Shown here piece after piece: positions 10,454 to 23,900 of a stretch of 64,000 nt of DNA. The stretch is from Ephemerocybe angulata (lineage: Eukaryota > Basidiomycota > Agaricomycetes > Agaricales > Psathyrellaceae), in assembly GCA_013368325.1 (NCBI GenBank), contig JAACJK010000117.1, positions 62,001-126,000 on the forward strand. The letters are read 5' to 3'. The position numbers and the translations under genes were made by a program. The notes below the pieces were generated by a model. The model had not been told where the DNA came from. It did not search any database and worked only from the letters and a program-made list of their open reading frames with translations. How positions within the stretch are numbered: position 1 is the stretch's first letter; each line of letters starts with the position of its first letter.

Positions 10454-13400
10454 ATGAAAATTATGTTGAAAGATCAAGAGCTTCACGCTGATACCAACCC
10501 ACCCCAAGTGCGCTGTCGGGTCTGCAGACAATACTCCGGCAGGGATGAAGACAAGCTTTGGACTCTAAAAGCAAGCTGGCACAAACACACACACGGGAAG
10601 GGCCACATTGAGGCGGAAGCAGCACGAACTAGAGATCTACTTAGATCAGCGGCAGAGCAATTGCAAGCCCAAATCGACCTCAGTACCGACAGTCCTCTCC
10701 ATATCGAGAGGTTAAGCACCACTCCCGCTGCCCTACGCATGCCCGTATATGCCCCGAATGTGGTGATGAGCGTTGGAGAGGAGGAGATGTGGAACAATGT
10801 TGACGCCAGCAACTGCGGGATCACACTGGATGACCCCGACAAAGATCTCAGAACCAAAGCCCGAGACTTTGAAGTGCAAGTAAAGGAGTTCTCCCGGTGG
10901 GCTGGGGCTGGTCAGGAGCTGCATGATATTCTGGATATCCAGTCACTAGAGGAGATGGAGACTGAGGGGGAGGAGGCAAGAGCGCTGGAGGAAATCATCG
11001 CAGCAACTCGTGAGTGTTCTGCGGTACAGTTTATGGATCTTGTACTCATGTCGCTTAGGTGTATCAGCAGCAATAGGAGGCTTGAAAGGCTTCAGCCAAG
11101 CTCAGGGGCATGGCGTAGATGCCGAGTGGTCTCCTTATCCGTCAAAGCTTTTGTTTTTGCTCGACGCCATCGACAACATACCACGAATCCGGGTGTCGTC
11201 AGGTCTGATGAATGTTATTCTCTGGCTCCTTCAAGAACTAGACGTGCAGAACGTACCTAGCATTGCACTGCTTCGAAAAATACAGATATCGCTGCGGAAG
11301 GATAAGGGTGTCGGAACAATCCATCGAACATCGCCGATGGGGAACATGTTCTCGTTCAACAATCCTATTGATATCATCGCTGCTGTGAGTGGGTTGACAA
11401 TGTGGATGATAGGAAATAGCTAACCATTTGCTATGCTAGGACTGGGCAAACCCCAAGGTCAGACCGCACATTCGAAGGTACCCAATGTTATCGAAAGACG
11501 GCGTCGTCTCCGAAATCTGGCACGGACACAAGTGGCGCCACGGACTAGATCGCCACGCACTCAGCCCAATGTTTGACGATGGCATTCGCCATTACTACAT
11601 TGACGAGCCTGCAAGAACGAAGGATGGCAGACTTTTCATTCCGATACGGTGGCTTGAAGACGAGGAAGGTGTGGTTTGGGCAGAAGCGTGGAAAGTCAAA
11701 TTTGATGAGGTCAGCTGCGGTGTTGAACGTTGAACGTTGAGCGCTTGTTCGGAGTTCCATTTTGAAGTCCAGCGTCTGATTTTGACTGTGTTTCACAGAA
11801 TATTGCAACTATCCTCGATAACAGCGCTGGAGTGGTTCTCGTGAAGGGATCTGAATTCACCGCAAACATGTTCGATCTCCAAGACGCCCAGGAGCTCCCA
11901 ATTTGGAGTGAATCAACTGTAAACGCTGGGCACCCAAGCAGAATGCCAAATCCCGACCGCATTCTTGCTGATGGAGAGCCACTGTACACCTCATTCATCG
12001 ATGTTTTTGGAGATGATGTATCTGGCAACAGGTCGAAGAGCTGGAATAAGCATTGGAACATCTATATTACCCATCGCAATCTTCCCCGAAAGATTTTGCA
12101 GCAAGAATCACACACTCACTTCGTCTCAACCTCACAGCATGCATCTGTTCCAGAGCAGTTTCATGGTATCAAAGCGTGCATTGAGTAAGTCACGAAAGCC
12201 TCGTTATCCTCTGTGAAGCCCATTCTAACCCAGCCCCTCAGTGAGACCGATCAAAAGCCTGTCCGGGTGTATGACCCTGTCACAGACCAGTACATCCGAC
12301 TGAAGGTGCGTTGTAACTGTGGCCCTGGGGACAATCCAGCGCAAAGCGAAACATCCGGGCACATAGGGAGCAGTGGAAACTACTCCTGTCGAAAGTGTAC
12401 AGCTGGTGGGACAACCAAGTTCAAGGAATCCGACGTTGGTTTCAATGAATTCTTCACCGTAAGTGCAATCTTTAATACGCCCCCGACTTTCGACTGACTT
12501 TCATCCCTAAAATAGGCTGGAACTCTGCGGAGTGGCGAAAGTACACTGGGAACAGTTGACCGCCAGCTTCAGCTCTCGTGCCGCGGGGTAGCAGCGACGG
12601 TACAGAAGAGTCAGACCGCCACTGGGGTCAAAGATGCGTATGGACAGTACTGGATTGATAAGCTCATCCAGTGGTCCCGAGACCGGAAAAAGGCCGATAA
12701 TGGAAAGACTCCTCAAGAAGTGGAGGACGAGTTAATCAGTTTTGTGGATACTCACTCCAACGACATTCACAACCCGTTCCTGACACTTAAATGTGAGCAA
12801 AGATTCTTCTCGTGCCGCGTGCGCGCCCAAGCTGACAGCCTTGCTAACATAGATTGTGATATGGCGCGAGACACGCCAGTGGAGGTACTTCACACCGTGC
12901 TCCTTGGAGTAGTTAAGTACGCATGGCATGGCACACATTCGAGTTGGAAGAATCAAACCCCGAAGTCAATATACTCTTCCCGGCTACAGTCTACCAACAC
13001 CGCCGGCCTCTCGATTCCCGCAATACGCGCCGGATACATCATGCAGTTTGCAAATTCACTAATTGGTCGCCAATTCAAGATTCTCGTACAAGTCAATGTG
13101 TTCCATGTCTATGACCTAGTTGATGCACCACAGTACGAGCTCATCAAATCCGTCGGTGTCCTTGCGGCACTTCTATGGGTGCCGGAAATACGAGATATGT
13201 CCGAATACTTGGTGAGTCTTTAAGCGCCCAGTAAGCGCGGAGCCTGGAGGCGAAGCTGCACCAGCCTTCTGCCAATTGGTGGTCATTAAAATACGGCTAA
13301 CCATGACATAGGTTGATGTCGAGACCGCAGTAGCAAATGTCCTCGATAGTGCGGCGGCGGTCGACCCCTCCAAGATTATCGCAAAGATCAAGTATCACCT

Positions 13401-14710
13401 TCTGGCCCATGTTATGGATGACATCAAGAACTTTGGCCCTATTATTGGTGTCGCCACGGAGAGTTACGAGTCTTTCAACCTTATATTCAGGTTATGTTCT
13501 ATCCTCTCGAATCATATTTCTCCCAGTCGCGACATTGCTCATCAACTCGCGAGGCAAGAGACATTTAAGCACCTGATGTCCGGAGGGTGGTGGAACGATG
13601 GCAGTGACGGAACATGGAAGCAGCCCGGATTGTCATTGCGCAAATACGCAGATCAGAGTGTTATGCTGAAGCGGCTGTACAACATTGCAAAAGAAAGGGA
13701 AGATCCCCCTGGTGAGTGAATTCTGCTCTCATCATCCAGGATTTCTCGCGGCTCGCCATCTGACCAGATAGATAGGTCACACTAAACTTCAGCCTGTGCC
13801 GCTTGACGAAAAACAGAGACCATTGCCACGAGGTACCTACAGCCTGGATAAGACGCGAGCGCGGGATGTAGTCATCTATACTCCAAGCGTAGATCATCAT
13901 CGACAGCCTGTCTCAACCTGGCTTAAGTGCAAGTCCCTGACCGTGAAGTCCGGTGATGAATGCCGCATCGGAAGCTGGGTGTTTGCTCGTGGGATTGGAG
14001 CCGATAAATCTGAGGTACGCTTGCTTCAAAAATTAATACTTGATGTCCATGTAATGTTAACTTCTAACTAACATCCGAGTAGGCACTCCCAGGGCTCATA
14101 ACGGAAATCCTGCGAGCAGAGAATGGTGATTTTGCCTTCGCTGTTATCGAAAGGTACCAGGTTTCACAAGATCTCCACGCCAAGTTCTCGATGCCAGTGC
14201 TTACTCTCCCGTTTGGAGAAGTTGTGACGGTAGGCGCTGGCGCTCAGGTGAGTAAGATTCAGCACGACTTTTCACACAATATCTCACCAAAAATAGGATA
14301 TATTATTCGACTTCAATGTTCAGCATGACTGCTTTACAGCGAAGTGTACCGCAAGTGGGGAAAGAGCTGTAAAGCAGGAAAGGATGGAATCAGGCAAGAT
14401 AGAGAATTTTATCGAACACAAGCCTCTGCAGAGGCATGTAGTGAACACCCACGCCTTTCACAATGCGCACCTCCTCCGTTCAGTCCCTTCCCTGAAACTC
14501 ATCTTAAAACCATCCCTGCGTTACCCTAACCGACTGCAGCATCATCTATCAATGGCCGAAGCACTTCGGGCATCGAAGGCTGCCCCTAAGCCTGCACCAG
14601 CCAAGAAGCGAAAGAAGGGAGATGAGGCAGGAGGCACCCCCGCGGCAAACCGGTCTCAGCCTGCCAATACATCAATGCCAACATTTATTCCATATGAAGC
14701 GCCCGTTTGA
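10454..14710 (+). CDS. Transposase-like protein of an Agaricomycete DNA-transposon family (1202 aa, 11 exons)
   Basis: Eleven exons join in phase: 10454-11009, 11059-11384, 11440-11709, 11799-12184, 12242-12458, 12516-12792, 12853-13211, 13312-13711, 13776-14014, 14083-14247 and 14297-14710. The N-terminus has a zinc-finger-like CRVC...H-H pattern (residues about 20-50). The middle carries a CNCG...CRKC zinc motif with a DNPAQSE-HIG core, followed by a conserved block DTPVEVLHTVLLGVVKYAW. A C-terminal block has TESYESFN and SRDIA. I recognise these blocks from very abundant Agaricomycete proteins linked to KDZ/Plavaka/CACTA-like transposons; the exact family is uncertain. The C-terminus is basic (KKRKK). 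No stop or frameshift is seen in any exon. The gene is therefore either a recent element copy or a retained, domesticated gene. No terminal repeats were identified. Confidence 0.7.
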
Positions 14711-15026
14711 AATTTGACCTGGGGCCCCATATCGGGCACATGTATTTCTCAAATGTAGCTCACACATGTAGGCTGAGGCCATGTTTTCAGGGAATGATAG
14801 AATCTACATTACCGTTCTCATGCCGCCTATATTTTGATCAAAAACCTGGAGACACACTGGACCCCACATCTCTTCGACGCCTCAGCCTAGAACGGAGGTA
14901 CGTGAGACCAAATATTTGATGAACGTTTCAGTGAGTTGGCGGTGTAAACGACCTTTCTCGCCTACATCAGAACCCGTTAAAGCCTGCAGCCTACGGGCCT
15001 TCAACTGCGCTCCAGCGATTTACAAA
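14711..15026. other. Convergent intergenic region
   Basis: This is the short 3' region between two convergent genes. Nothing beyond untranslated sequence is visible. Confidence 0.4.
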
Positions 15027-16409
15027 TTACAACGATCCTCGACTGTTGATCGTTGATCTACGCTCTCCACTGAACCGTCGCATCGGCGAGATACTTGAGG
15101 TTCTGGGATTCCCGAGTACATTGAGGTTCGCCGTTATCTTGTCAACCATGCTTTTGAAGTAATCCTGGTCGACGGCCTCCAAGGCTAACCTGGAAGCCTG
15201 CAGATAGAACATTCGTGCGTGTTCAAGGGCCTCCACATCGGTATTGTTCGCCTTTTCTAGGTATATTGCGGCAATGTTATTGGCGTCGTTGGCGGTTATT
15301 CTGCTGCACCCGGATTTGGAGAGGGCCCTGCTGTACAAAGCAATAGCTTCGTCGAGGCCACTACGAATACCCGTCTTCCTGCAATGCATCCATATAGCGT
15401 CCGCCATCCTGCTCCAGTCAGCCACGTCCTCCCCGTCAGGTACCTTCGCCTGCCTATATAGCGCTATGGCTTCAGATAGATCTTCGGCGCCTGGGCGTGC
15501 TTGACCATGGGCGAGCACATTTGCGAGGATGATGAGTGCGTCACGCTTCGTTTGGTCGGTGTTCGGTTCGTTGGCGAGCAGATAGAGAACCCTGCGGCAG
15601 TAGTGGATACCAGCAGCCTCTGAGGTACGGCGATCGGCCAGGCTTCGTCCATGAACGTCTAGGAGGACCCATTTGCACCGGGCGAGGCGGAGGAGAAGGT
15701 TGGTGTCATCGTGCTGGATCCTGGTGTGGAGGAGATACTCGCACTCGGCGATGGCGTCTTCAAGGTCTGATCTCCGGCCTGCCATGAGATATCTGTTCTT
15801 GAGAACCTCGTAAATCCGGTTAGAGATGTTCAGGAGATCGTCGGAGTACTGCAAGGGGCAGAGAGCCTTCGCCGTCCTGAGGGCGTCCAAGGCCTTGTAG
15901 AAGTGGGCCTCTTCCATTCGCTCCGCCTGCAGATCCGCAACCACGAGGACCCACGAGATCTGGTCCTGTAGCGACTCTGCGTAATCGGCTGCTTTTGTGT
16001 AGTATGAGATGCATCGCTCGATGTCTCCAGGTCGCATGTCTGAAGGGTCTATGTTTTCGTAGAAAGTTCCGAGTTGAATCGTGATGGAGGATGCTTGTTT
16101 TCGTGAGAGCTTCTCGGGGTACTCGTTGCAAACTTGGTAGAAGTACTCTTCGACGGCGGAAATGTGGGCACGAGTGCGGTTCGTACAGTTCAGCAGCGCG
16201 AAAATGAGATCGACGAAGATGTTAGGCCGGTGGGGATGTTGAGGATCTGCTGCGGCTAGCGCTCGCGCATAGTAGCCTGTGGCTTCCCTGAGACGTGCGT
16301 CCTCCTGAGTAGCCTCATATAGGCTGTTCGACTCCAAGCCTTTCTCGTACAGGCTATCGACATTTTCGGACTTTCTTCCCCACCACTGAAACCATCCGAA
16401 ACATCCCAT
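15027..16409 (-). CDS. TPR-like helical repeat protein (460 aa, single exon)
   Basis: An intronless frame of 460 aa starts at the ATG at 16409. It begins with an aromatic hydrophobic stretch (MGCFGWFQWWGRK). Repeated helix pairs with the TPR spacing of Ala/Gly/Tyr residues follow, for example YYARALAAADP, CISYYTKAADYAESL, EAIALYRQAKV and EAIALYSRALSK. Such repeats are protein-protein scaffolds, and related tetratricopeptide proteins are widespread in Agaricomycetes. The C-terminus is Ser/Arg-rich. The frame is open 11 codons upstream of the ATG but has no earlier ATG. The partner is unknown. Confidence 0.7.
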   Translation of the reverse strand: MGCFGWFQWWGRKSENVDSLYEKGLESNSLYEATQEDARLREATGYYARALAAADPQHPHRPNIFVDLIFALLNCTNRTRAHISAVEEYFYQVCNEYPEKLSRKQASSITIQLGTFYENIDPSDMRPGDIERCISYYTKAADYAESLQDQISWVLVVADLQAERMEEAHFYKALDALRTAKALCPLQYSDDLLNISNRIYEVLKNRYLMAGRRSDLEDAIAECEYLLHTRIQHDDTNLLLRLARCKWVLLDVHGRSLADRRTSEAAGIHYCRRVLYLLANEPNTDQTKRDALIILANVLAHGQARPGAEDLSEAIALYRQAKVPDGEDVADWSRMADAIWMHCRKTGIRSGLDEAIALYSRALSKSGCSRITANDANNIAAIYLEKANNTDVEALEHARMFYLQASRLALEAVDQDYFKSMVDKITANLNVLGNPRTSSISPMRRFSGERRSTINSRGSL

Positions 16410-17716
16410 AGCTAATGATAGAGCGGTGAGAGCGACGTTCAAGGGATTTTCGCAAGCGGCTAGCTAGGCCACAATGAAGTTGATAATGGATAATATGATG
16501 TGAGGAGGCACGGAACATACCTGAATCCGGAAGTGAACGCTGGCTCGAGAAGAGAGGACGGCCCTGTACTGGTGGTTCCGATCAACGGAAGTCAAAGAGT
16601 CAAAGACGAAGCCGATGAGTGGGCGTTTTCGAACAAGTACCAGGAAGAGGCTCTATTTATTAACATACCAAACAGGTCGCACTGTAGCTCATGATTTTCC
16701 TGATAAGGGTAGCCGTCAAAGGCGTTGCACGCAAACACCTGGCTCGCAACCCTATGTAATCCACGCCCCACACTGCCATAGCGCAGGTGAGATTATTAAT
16801 GAACTATGGTCGGTTTTCGGCGTCGGATGACATATTTCTAATTTGGACAACTTCGACTACCCTTTTTGAGCGTAGTTGTGTCGGAAGTGAGTGGTAACAC
16901 TGTGCAGAGCACCCTCCGAGCTCAGTTTGAGGGCTGGGCCCGCAGGCTCTTGACACACCCAACCCTCGTTGCATGATGATGGCAAGGCCCAGTACGCTAG
17001 ACTGGATGGCAGTGGAGCGTGATTTCACCAAGCTCTGGGACCTTGCGATGAAAAAGAAGTGTGCGACCAAGGGGGTCAGGAGGCGTTTGGGCGGTAGACG
17101 TCACATCCTCGAGGCCAGGAGTGACGATACACCTCATTTCCGGTACCAATAGCGCTAAAATAGCTTTAGGCGCCCATACCAAATTGACGCAAACAGTGTC
17201 TTCAGGCTGTCTAGTGCGTGCTCGACGGTACCTGCAGAGCGCGACATGATCGATAAGAATCACCCAATACAGTTTACACGGCATCTCGAGGATGCTCCAT
17301 GTTCCATTTCGGCCTGTGGCGGTCAAACCACTTCATAAAGTTGGCGCCTGGTGCAGGTGTCAGCGCCTCAGGAGGCCAATAAAAAAATCGTTATCGTAGC
17401 CTGCATGCCAGTGGTTACGGTGTTTTTAATTATTATCCAGTGGGACAGCATAGCCTTGCTTCGATGAAGCGTTTAGCGTCTGTAGGACGGCTCCCTAACG
17501 CCCTCACTGGTCCTGAACGCCTGGCTCTCATCCCGAGATTATCACACATGTGAAGTGTGAGGACGGTGACAACGGGAAGGAAGACGTGCTCTGAGCAACT
17601 CCACCCCTTCACAGAGCTCAGGTAGGTGGTTCTGTCTGGGCATGCTGGCTTTGTGCAAATATGTTTGCGCAATGCCAAGAGATCCAACGATGTTAAAACC
17701 CGCTGTAGCGCCGGAA
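16410..17716. other. Intergenic; no gene recognised
   Basis: This is the upstream region of the TPR-like gene, up to the left edge of the tandem duplication at 17717. Open frames are all below about 110 codons and show no domain. Confidence 0.4.
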
Positions 17717-17910
17717 CAGCGCCTGTGTCTGGAAGCTGAGGAAATCTATGGGAGGTAGACGCCTGTCCTCTACAGGCGCGCAGTATCTCTTTTTGCCAAA
17801 AGTGAGGGTCGGCGTCAGGGTTGCTGGAGTCACCGTCGAAATTAAGCGCCCGAAGGTTCCCAGTATCGTCTGCGTATATCGTCTCTATGTTTCTACTATT
17901 TGTCGGCTCC

Positions 17911-20900
17911 TTAAGTAGCCAGGTTTTGCTTGAGGTTTTGGCGAAGCTCTACGCTTCGGGCACATATCTTGCCGTCGGGCTGCACGACTGAGCTCTTAGG
18001 TGATTCGACTCCCGGCGTCTCTTTAGGAGGTCTATCGGGCGTCAACCAGAGGAGGCCTATCATAACACCCAGAATGGTGACCAACCTGTTTTCATTCAAG
18101 TCAGACTTCATATCACCAAATTGAGGGACGCGCGGCACCACTTACATTGGATGGAGGCTTTTAATGCCGTATTTCTGCGAAATTGCACCTGTGATAAACG
18201 GGATGATGGCACTGCCCGCTTGGCCGAAGGACGAGATCCATCCGACAGCACCAAGGTAGATGTGTCGAGGAAGAATTCGCGCAGCTTGGTTGAATACCAT
18301 GGGGTACATGGGTCCGAGGACGATGCCAAGCAGTGCAACCATGGCGATGTCTACTGGTAATGAGGGGACGAACCAAAGGATAAACTCAAAGCTGTGTCAA
18401 AGATATAATGTGAGCAAGCGCAGAAGCATAAGGAAGAGGAGACCGCTCACGCGAGGGCTAATCCTGCATAGACAAACTGTACGCGCCGTTCTCCTACCTT
18501 ATAACAGCGCACGTCATCAGTGTGTATTATTGCAAAAAAGAAAAAGGGAAAGCGCCAGCAAAGCGCCAGTGTACCTACCCATTTGTTGATGGGAAGAAGG
18601 ATGATTCGCCCAATAGTCAAGCCTAGCCATATGTCAGGCCTTGTCCAGTTTCTTCCGAGCTGAACGCTGTGGAGATCGTAGACGCCCTGAGCGTAGATTA
18701 GATTAGATGGACGCCCACGCGGATTGACGTGATTGCGCCCGCATGGCCGCGCCGGCGTACTCTAGGTAGTGATACGGTAGAGAGGGCCTTCTTCTTCATA
18801 CTACGACGGTGTACCTACACGCTTCGTATATATCTGCTTTCCTGTCTCTTTCTTGTCTCATCTCGCGCCCTAGCACCACATCTGGAGCCCACCGCGACTT
18901 CAAGCACAACGCCTGAACATCGACCCTGCTCCCTGTCGCTATCTGATCGTTATCTCGATTAGCGAAATTGGCACCAAGACTTGTCTACGAGAGGTCGAGG
19001 ACCTTACCTGCGCGTTCCGGAACGACACCCTCAGCATCTCGCGCTCCCGCTCCTGAAGAGCCGGTTGAGCTAGCGGAACACGGAAGCCCTTCGACGAAAG
19101 TCAAAGCAAAATCACCAGCGCCAGCAGCACTTGCGCCATCGTACACAGCAGCTCCCCAAGTTACCTACGCCTCACCAGACCCAGCGAAAACAGTCTTCTC
19201 AGTCACCGCGAGCCCCCAGTCGAGCCAGATCTCAGCCGCGCCACCGCCGTTGACACCGCCGGATCAAAGCACCCCATCAGCGTCCCCGAAATTCTTAACT
19301 CCACCAGCATCTCCGCGCATCGATAAGCGCCCAGCGTCGAGCGATAGCGAAAGCGAGAACAACGAGAGGAAAGAAAGCGAATACGAACAGGAAACGGACG
19401 AGGAACAGGTCACCAGAAACCTACTCGACGAGACAGCGAGCGAATCAACAGAATCAGCGAAGTCCTTAGCGAGCGACAAGACGAGCAACAAGATGGCGAC
19501 AAAGACGATCGCGGACATGCCATGGCCGAAGATGAAAGGCGCACCGAGTTATGGAGGCGACCCCCGCGACCTCGTGGATTTCTTCGCGCAGTTCGAGGCG
19601 ATTGCGGCGGCGAATAACGTGGACGATGGAGATAAACCGGAGTTGGTTCTGAGGTATGTGGAGGAACGCGAGGATAGGGAGAACTGGAAAGGGTTGGATG
19701 GGTACGAGATCGTGGCGCCGGCGACGACTAGGAGGTGGACAGTGTGGAAGAAAGCCGTACTCGACTCGTACGCAGAGGAGGAGAAGGAAACGCTACGCAC
19801 CTTCGACGACCTTGCGAGCTTCATCAGGACCGAGGCCGGCTTCAAGATCAACACGATGTCGGACTTCGCGCGATACCATAGGCGCTTCGGCGCGTTGGCC
19901 AAACCGCTCATCAAGGACGAAACACTTACTACGAAGCAAGAAAACTTATTCTTTTGGCAAGGTCTGCACCCCGAGACCCAGAAGCGCTTGATGGCGAGGA
20001 TCGACGTCGTCGACACCACGCGCAAGCCCCAGGACGTACCCGATATCAAGACGACGAGCGCGGCTGCAGAATATGTGTTATCACCTCGAGCGTGGACTGC
20101 TGGGATCGGAGGTGCGGGCGCGAGGTACGCGAGCGACGAAGACTTGTTGTTCGGGAGAGGGAGAGGAGTGGCGGTTGACGAGGTGGATCAGAGGAGGGCG
20201 TTGGAGCGGATTGTGGAGAAGGCGGTTAGGGAGAGGTCCGGGAAGGAGAGGAGGGATGTGTATCGTGATGAACCCGAGGTCACGACGAAGCGGGTTGCAT
20301 TCGAGGAACGCGTACCAGCAGCAGCGCCGCAAGCGAAGTCGAAACTCGACGAGGTTGAGGACTTGGTGAGGCAGATGAGCGGGATGAAGGTCGGAGACGG
20401 GAACTACGCAGGGTTTTACTACCGCTTGCAGACCATCGACCCCAGCATTGTCGAGACCATTCCGACGCCCGTGTTCGAATACCAGAACCAACAAACTCAG
20501 CGTTTCGAATCCCCGAGCAACTCGCACGTCTACGCCGTTATGCCGCAAGGGTACCTACCGCGGTCCCCGCAAGACGTGATCAATAGGGCGCCGGCGCAGA
20601 GTGGCGCGCAGCGATGGGCAGGAGGGGGATTTGCTGCGCAGAACCGAGGCCAGTGGAACGCGCCGCCTCGCGCGTTCTCAAACCCACTCGTCGGACGTTG
20701 CTTTTTCTGTGGAGGCGACGGGCACATGGCCGGATTTTGCGCTGTTGGGAATCAGTACGTGCAGGAGGGCAGGTGCGTGCGCGACGCCAGCACCGGCCGC
20801 TATTACCACGCGGATGGTTCCACTATCTGGGCACAGGGAGGACTCACCTGGAAGGACGCCGTAGACGCGAAGATCGGTTCGGGCAGCGGACAGCAGAATG

Positions 20901-23900
20901 CGGGGGCACAGGCGTCGACATCGAAGTCGCCGATGGGTACAGGTGGGTATTTGCCAACCACCTACTCGTTCCGATTTGCTCAAAACCGTTTGCTGTCGTG
21001 CTACTCGCGGGATCAGGGAAATGAAGCGAAGTGGTGGTCGAAGGACGAGAGCGGGGTGAGCGTAGCGGAGGTGGTGGAGAGAGAGGAGGAAGGAGATACA
21101 GTGAGTGTGGAGGGAGCGACGAAGGCCGTGGAGGTTGCCGGCGGGGATGTAGAGGGAGTGGAGGAGAACCAGAGGAGGGTCTGGTTCGAGGAGATGGTAC
21201 ACGAGGTACAAGAGGAGGAGGTGGAGGAGGATGTGTGGATGGAGTGTGAAGAGGAGGAGAGTAAGCGAGAAGATGAATGCGATGAAGATGGGGACATGTG
21301 GGAGGATGCGAGGGAGGAAGTTGAGGAGGATGAAGAAAAGGAGGGAAGGGTGTACGCGACAACGAGGTCGGGGAAAGATACGGGAGGAAGCAAGCGAGGT
21401 CAGGAGGAAGATGTAACAGGAGGAGGGAGACGTCGCGTACCTGCGTATAAAAATGTGTCGAGAGCTGCGGATGTAGAAGCCCCTACGAAATTCTACAAAC
21501 GTATTCTTGACGCCGTGATTCCAGACGTGACTGTGGGGGATTTGTGGGGACTGAGCGGCGATGTGAGGAAATTTGTGGTGGAAAAGTTGAAGATGGTACG
21601 CGTACCGAGAGAAGTCAGTGGAAGGGTACAGCTGAAGCATAGAGTGGCGGCGGTGCGAGCGAAAGCAGTACCTGGAGTTGACTTGGGGTACACGGAGTTG
21701 CTGCGAGAGATGGACGTGCGGGTAAATGGAGGAAAGAGGTGGATAGTGGCGACGGTGGATAGCGGGTCCGAGCTGGTGGTTGTTTCGAGGAAAATGGTTG
21801 AAAAATGTGGGTTGATACCCAACGAGAAGATTGAGTTGAGCATGGAGGCAGCGAATGGGGCGGTCGAGAAGATGGGAGGATGTGTAGAGTGGTTGGAGAT
21901 TGAGGTCGAGGGGATGAAAACGTGGGTACACGCATTTGTGGTGGAGGACGCACCGTACGACCTTCTGCTGGGCCTGCCGTGGCAAAAGTGCGTGAGGATG
22001 GAAACGGTTATACGAGAGGATGGCGAAATCGATCTCGTCATCCATAACCCGCTCAACTATGCAGAGGAGGTACGGGTGGAGACACGAGAGAGGAAGGTGC
22101 GAGGACACAGGGTGAATTACGTGAGTGGAGAGGTGTGCGGCGGTGAAGGAGTGGAGAGGGAGCGAACGAGAGAGGAGGTAGCTGAACCGGAGGCCTGGGC
22201 AAGGACGGCTGTAAGGGGGGACAGACAGGAAGAGGACGAGGTGGAGAGCGAGAGTGTGGAGACGAGAGGATTTGTGGGAGGGATGAAACCGAGCGTTATG
22301 GAAGTGCTGCTGAACGAGACTTATAGATTTGACCGAGATGCAAACGTGCTACTGTACAAGAGCGTCGCCAACAAGATCAGGCCAGTTGCAGCTACCACCC
22401 CAGAAGAGTTCAAGATAATTCGACACCCACCACCGGTCGACCCACTCACTACGGTTCCAGCACTCCCTCACTTCCCGCCCGATTTCATTCCCACTGGAGG
22501 ACGACTCACAGAAGCGCGTCTACATGATCTCGGAGTCATGGAAAACGACTTTCTCTGGCCAGAGGAGAGGAAGCTCGTGGCGGACATACTGCGAACCAAC
22601 GAGCGCGCACTCGCCTTCGACGAATCGGAGAAGGGCCGGTTTCGAGAAGACATGTTTCCCCCGGTGCGTATAGCTGTCACCGAGCACACGCCGTGGGCTG
22701 TGAGATCGCTCCCCATTCCGATGGGTATATACGACAACGTCGTCGAGATCATCCAAGCGAAGGTCGAAGCAGGGACTTACGAGCCGTCGACGAGCGCGTA
22801 CCGACACCAATGGTTCCCTGTAGGGAAAAAGCCACCGTCGGGAGGTCTGCGTATCGTCCATAACCTAGGTCCACTCAACGCCGTTACAATCCGAAATGCG
22901 GGCCAGATGCCAGTCGCCGATCACTATGCGGAGGTCTGCGCAGGGCGGGGGATCTATACCTCAGTCGATCTCTTCGTCGGATTTGATCATCGCGGACTCG
23001 CCCAAGAAAGTCGTGAACTTACCGCTTTCGACACGCCACTCGGCGCTCATCAATTGACGGTGCTACCTCAGGGATGGACGAACTCGCCCACGATTTTCCA
23101 TGCGGACGTCGCCTGGATTATTCGTCAACTAATAGGCCGAGTCATGAATCTCGCGGACGACGTCCACACGCTTGGGGGAAAGACGAGGTACGAGACTGAA
23201 GCGGGAGGTTGGGAGGTCACGGAGGGGAACCCTGCGATACGGCGTTTCGTGTGGGAGCACTTAGAGGATGTCAACAAGCTGTTGCACGTACTCGCGGAGG
23301 CGGGTGCAACGGTATCGGCGCGGAAATTGAAGGTGGCAGTCCCGGAGGCGGTGGTTATGGGACAGCTGATGACGTACGAAGGAAGGCGGGCAGAGGTGAC
23401 AACGGTGGCGAAGATAAGAAGTTGGCCGGAGTGCGAGGGGGTAACGGATGTGAGAGCGTTTCTGGGCACGGCGGGTACGCTGAGGAATTGGATTAGAGAT
23501 TTCGCGAGGATTGCGTACCCTCTGGTGGAGTTGACGAAGAAGGATGTGGAGTGGAAGTGGGGCGAGGAGGAACGGGCGGCTATGGAGGCGTTGAAGTCTG
23601 CAGTGGTGGAAAGTGGGGCGATCAGGCCAATCGACTACAAGTCTGAGAACGAGGTATATCTTTCAGTTGACTCGTCGCAGATCGCAGTCGGGTACATCCT
23701 CGCACAGGAAGACGATGAAGACCGACGGCGGCCAGCACGATTTGGTTCGATTACCTTCAACGAACGCGAGGGTCGATACTCACAAGCCAAGCTCGAACTC
23801 TATGGACTTTTTCGCTCGCTGCACGCCACAAAGCTCTGGATTATCGGAGTCATGAATCTTACAGTGGAGGTCGACGCGAAATACATAAAGGGTATGCTAA

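Noticed and set aside
20678..22108. 476-codon minus-strand open frame
   Set aside because: It lies antisense to the gag and protease region of retrotransposon 1. The purine-rich coding strand rarely gives stops on the other strand, and no domain is visible.
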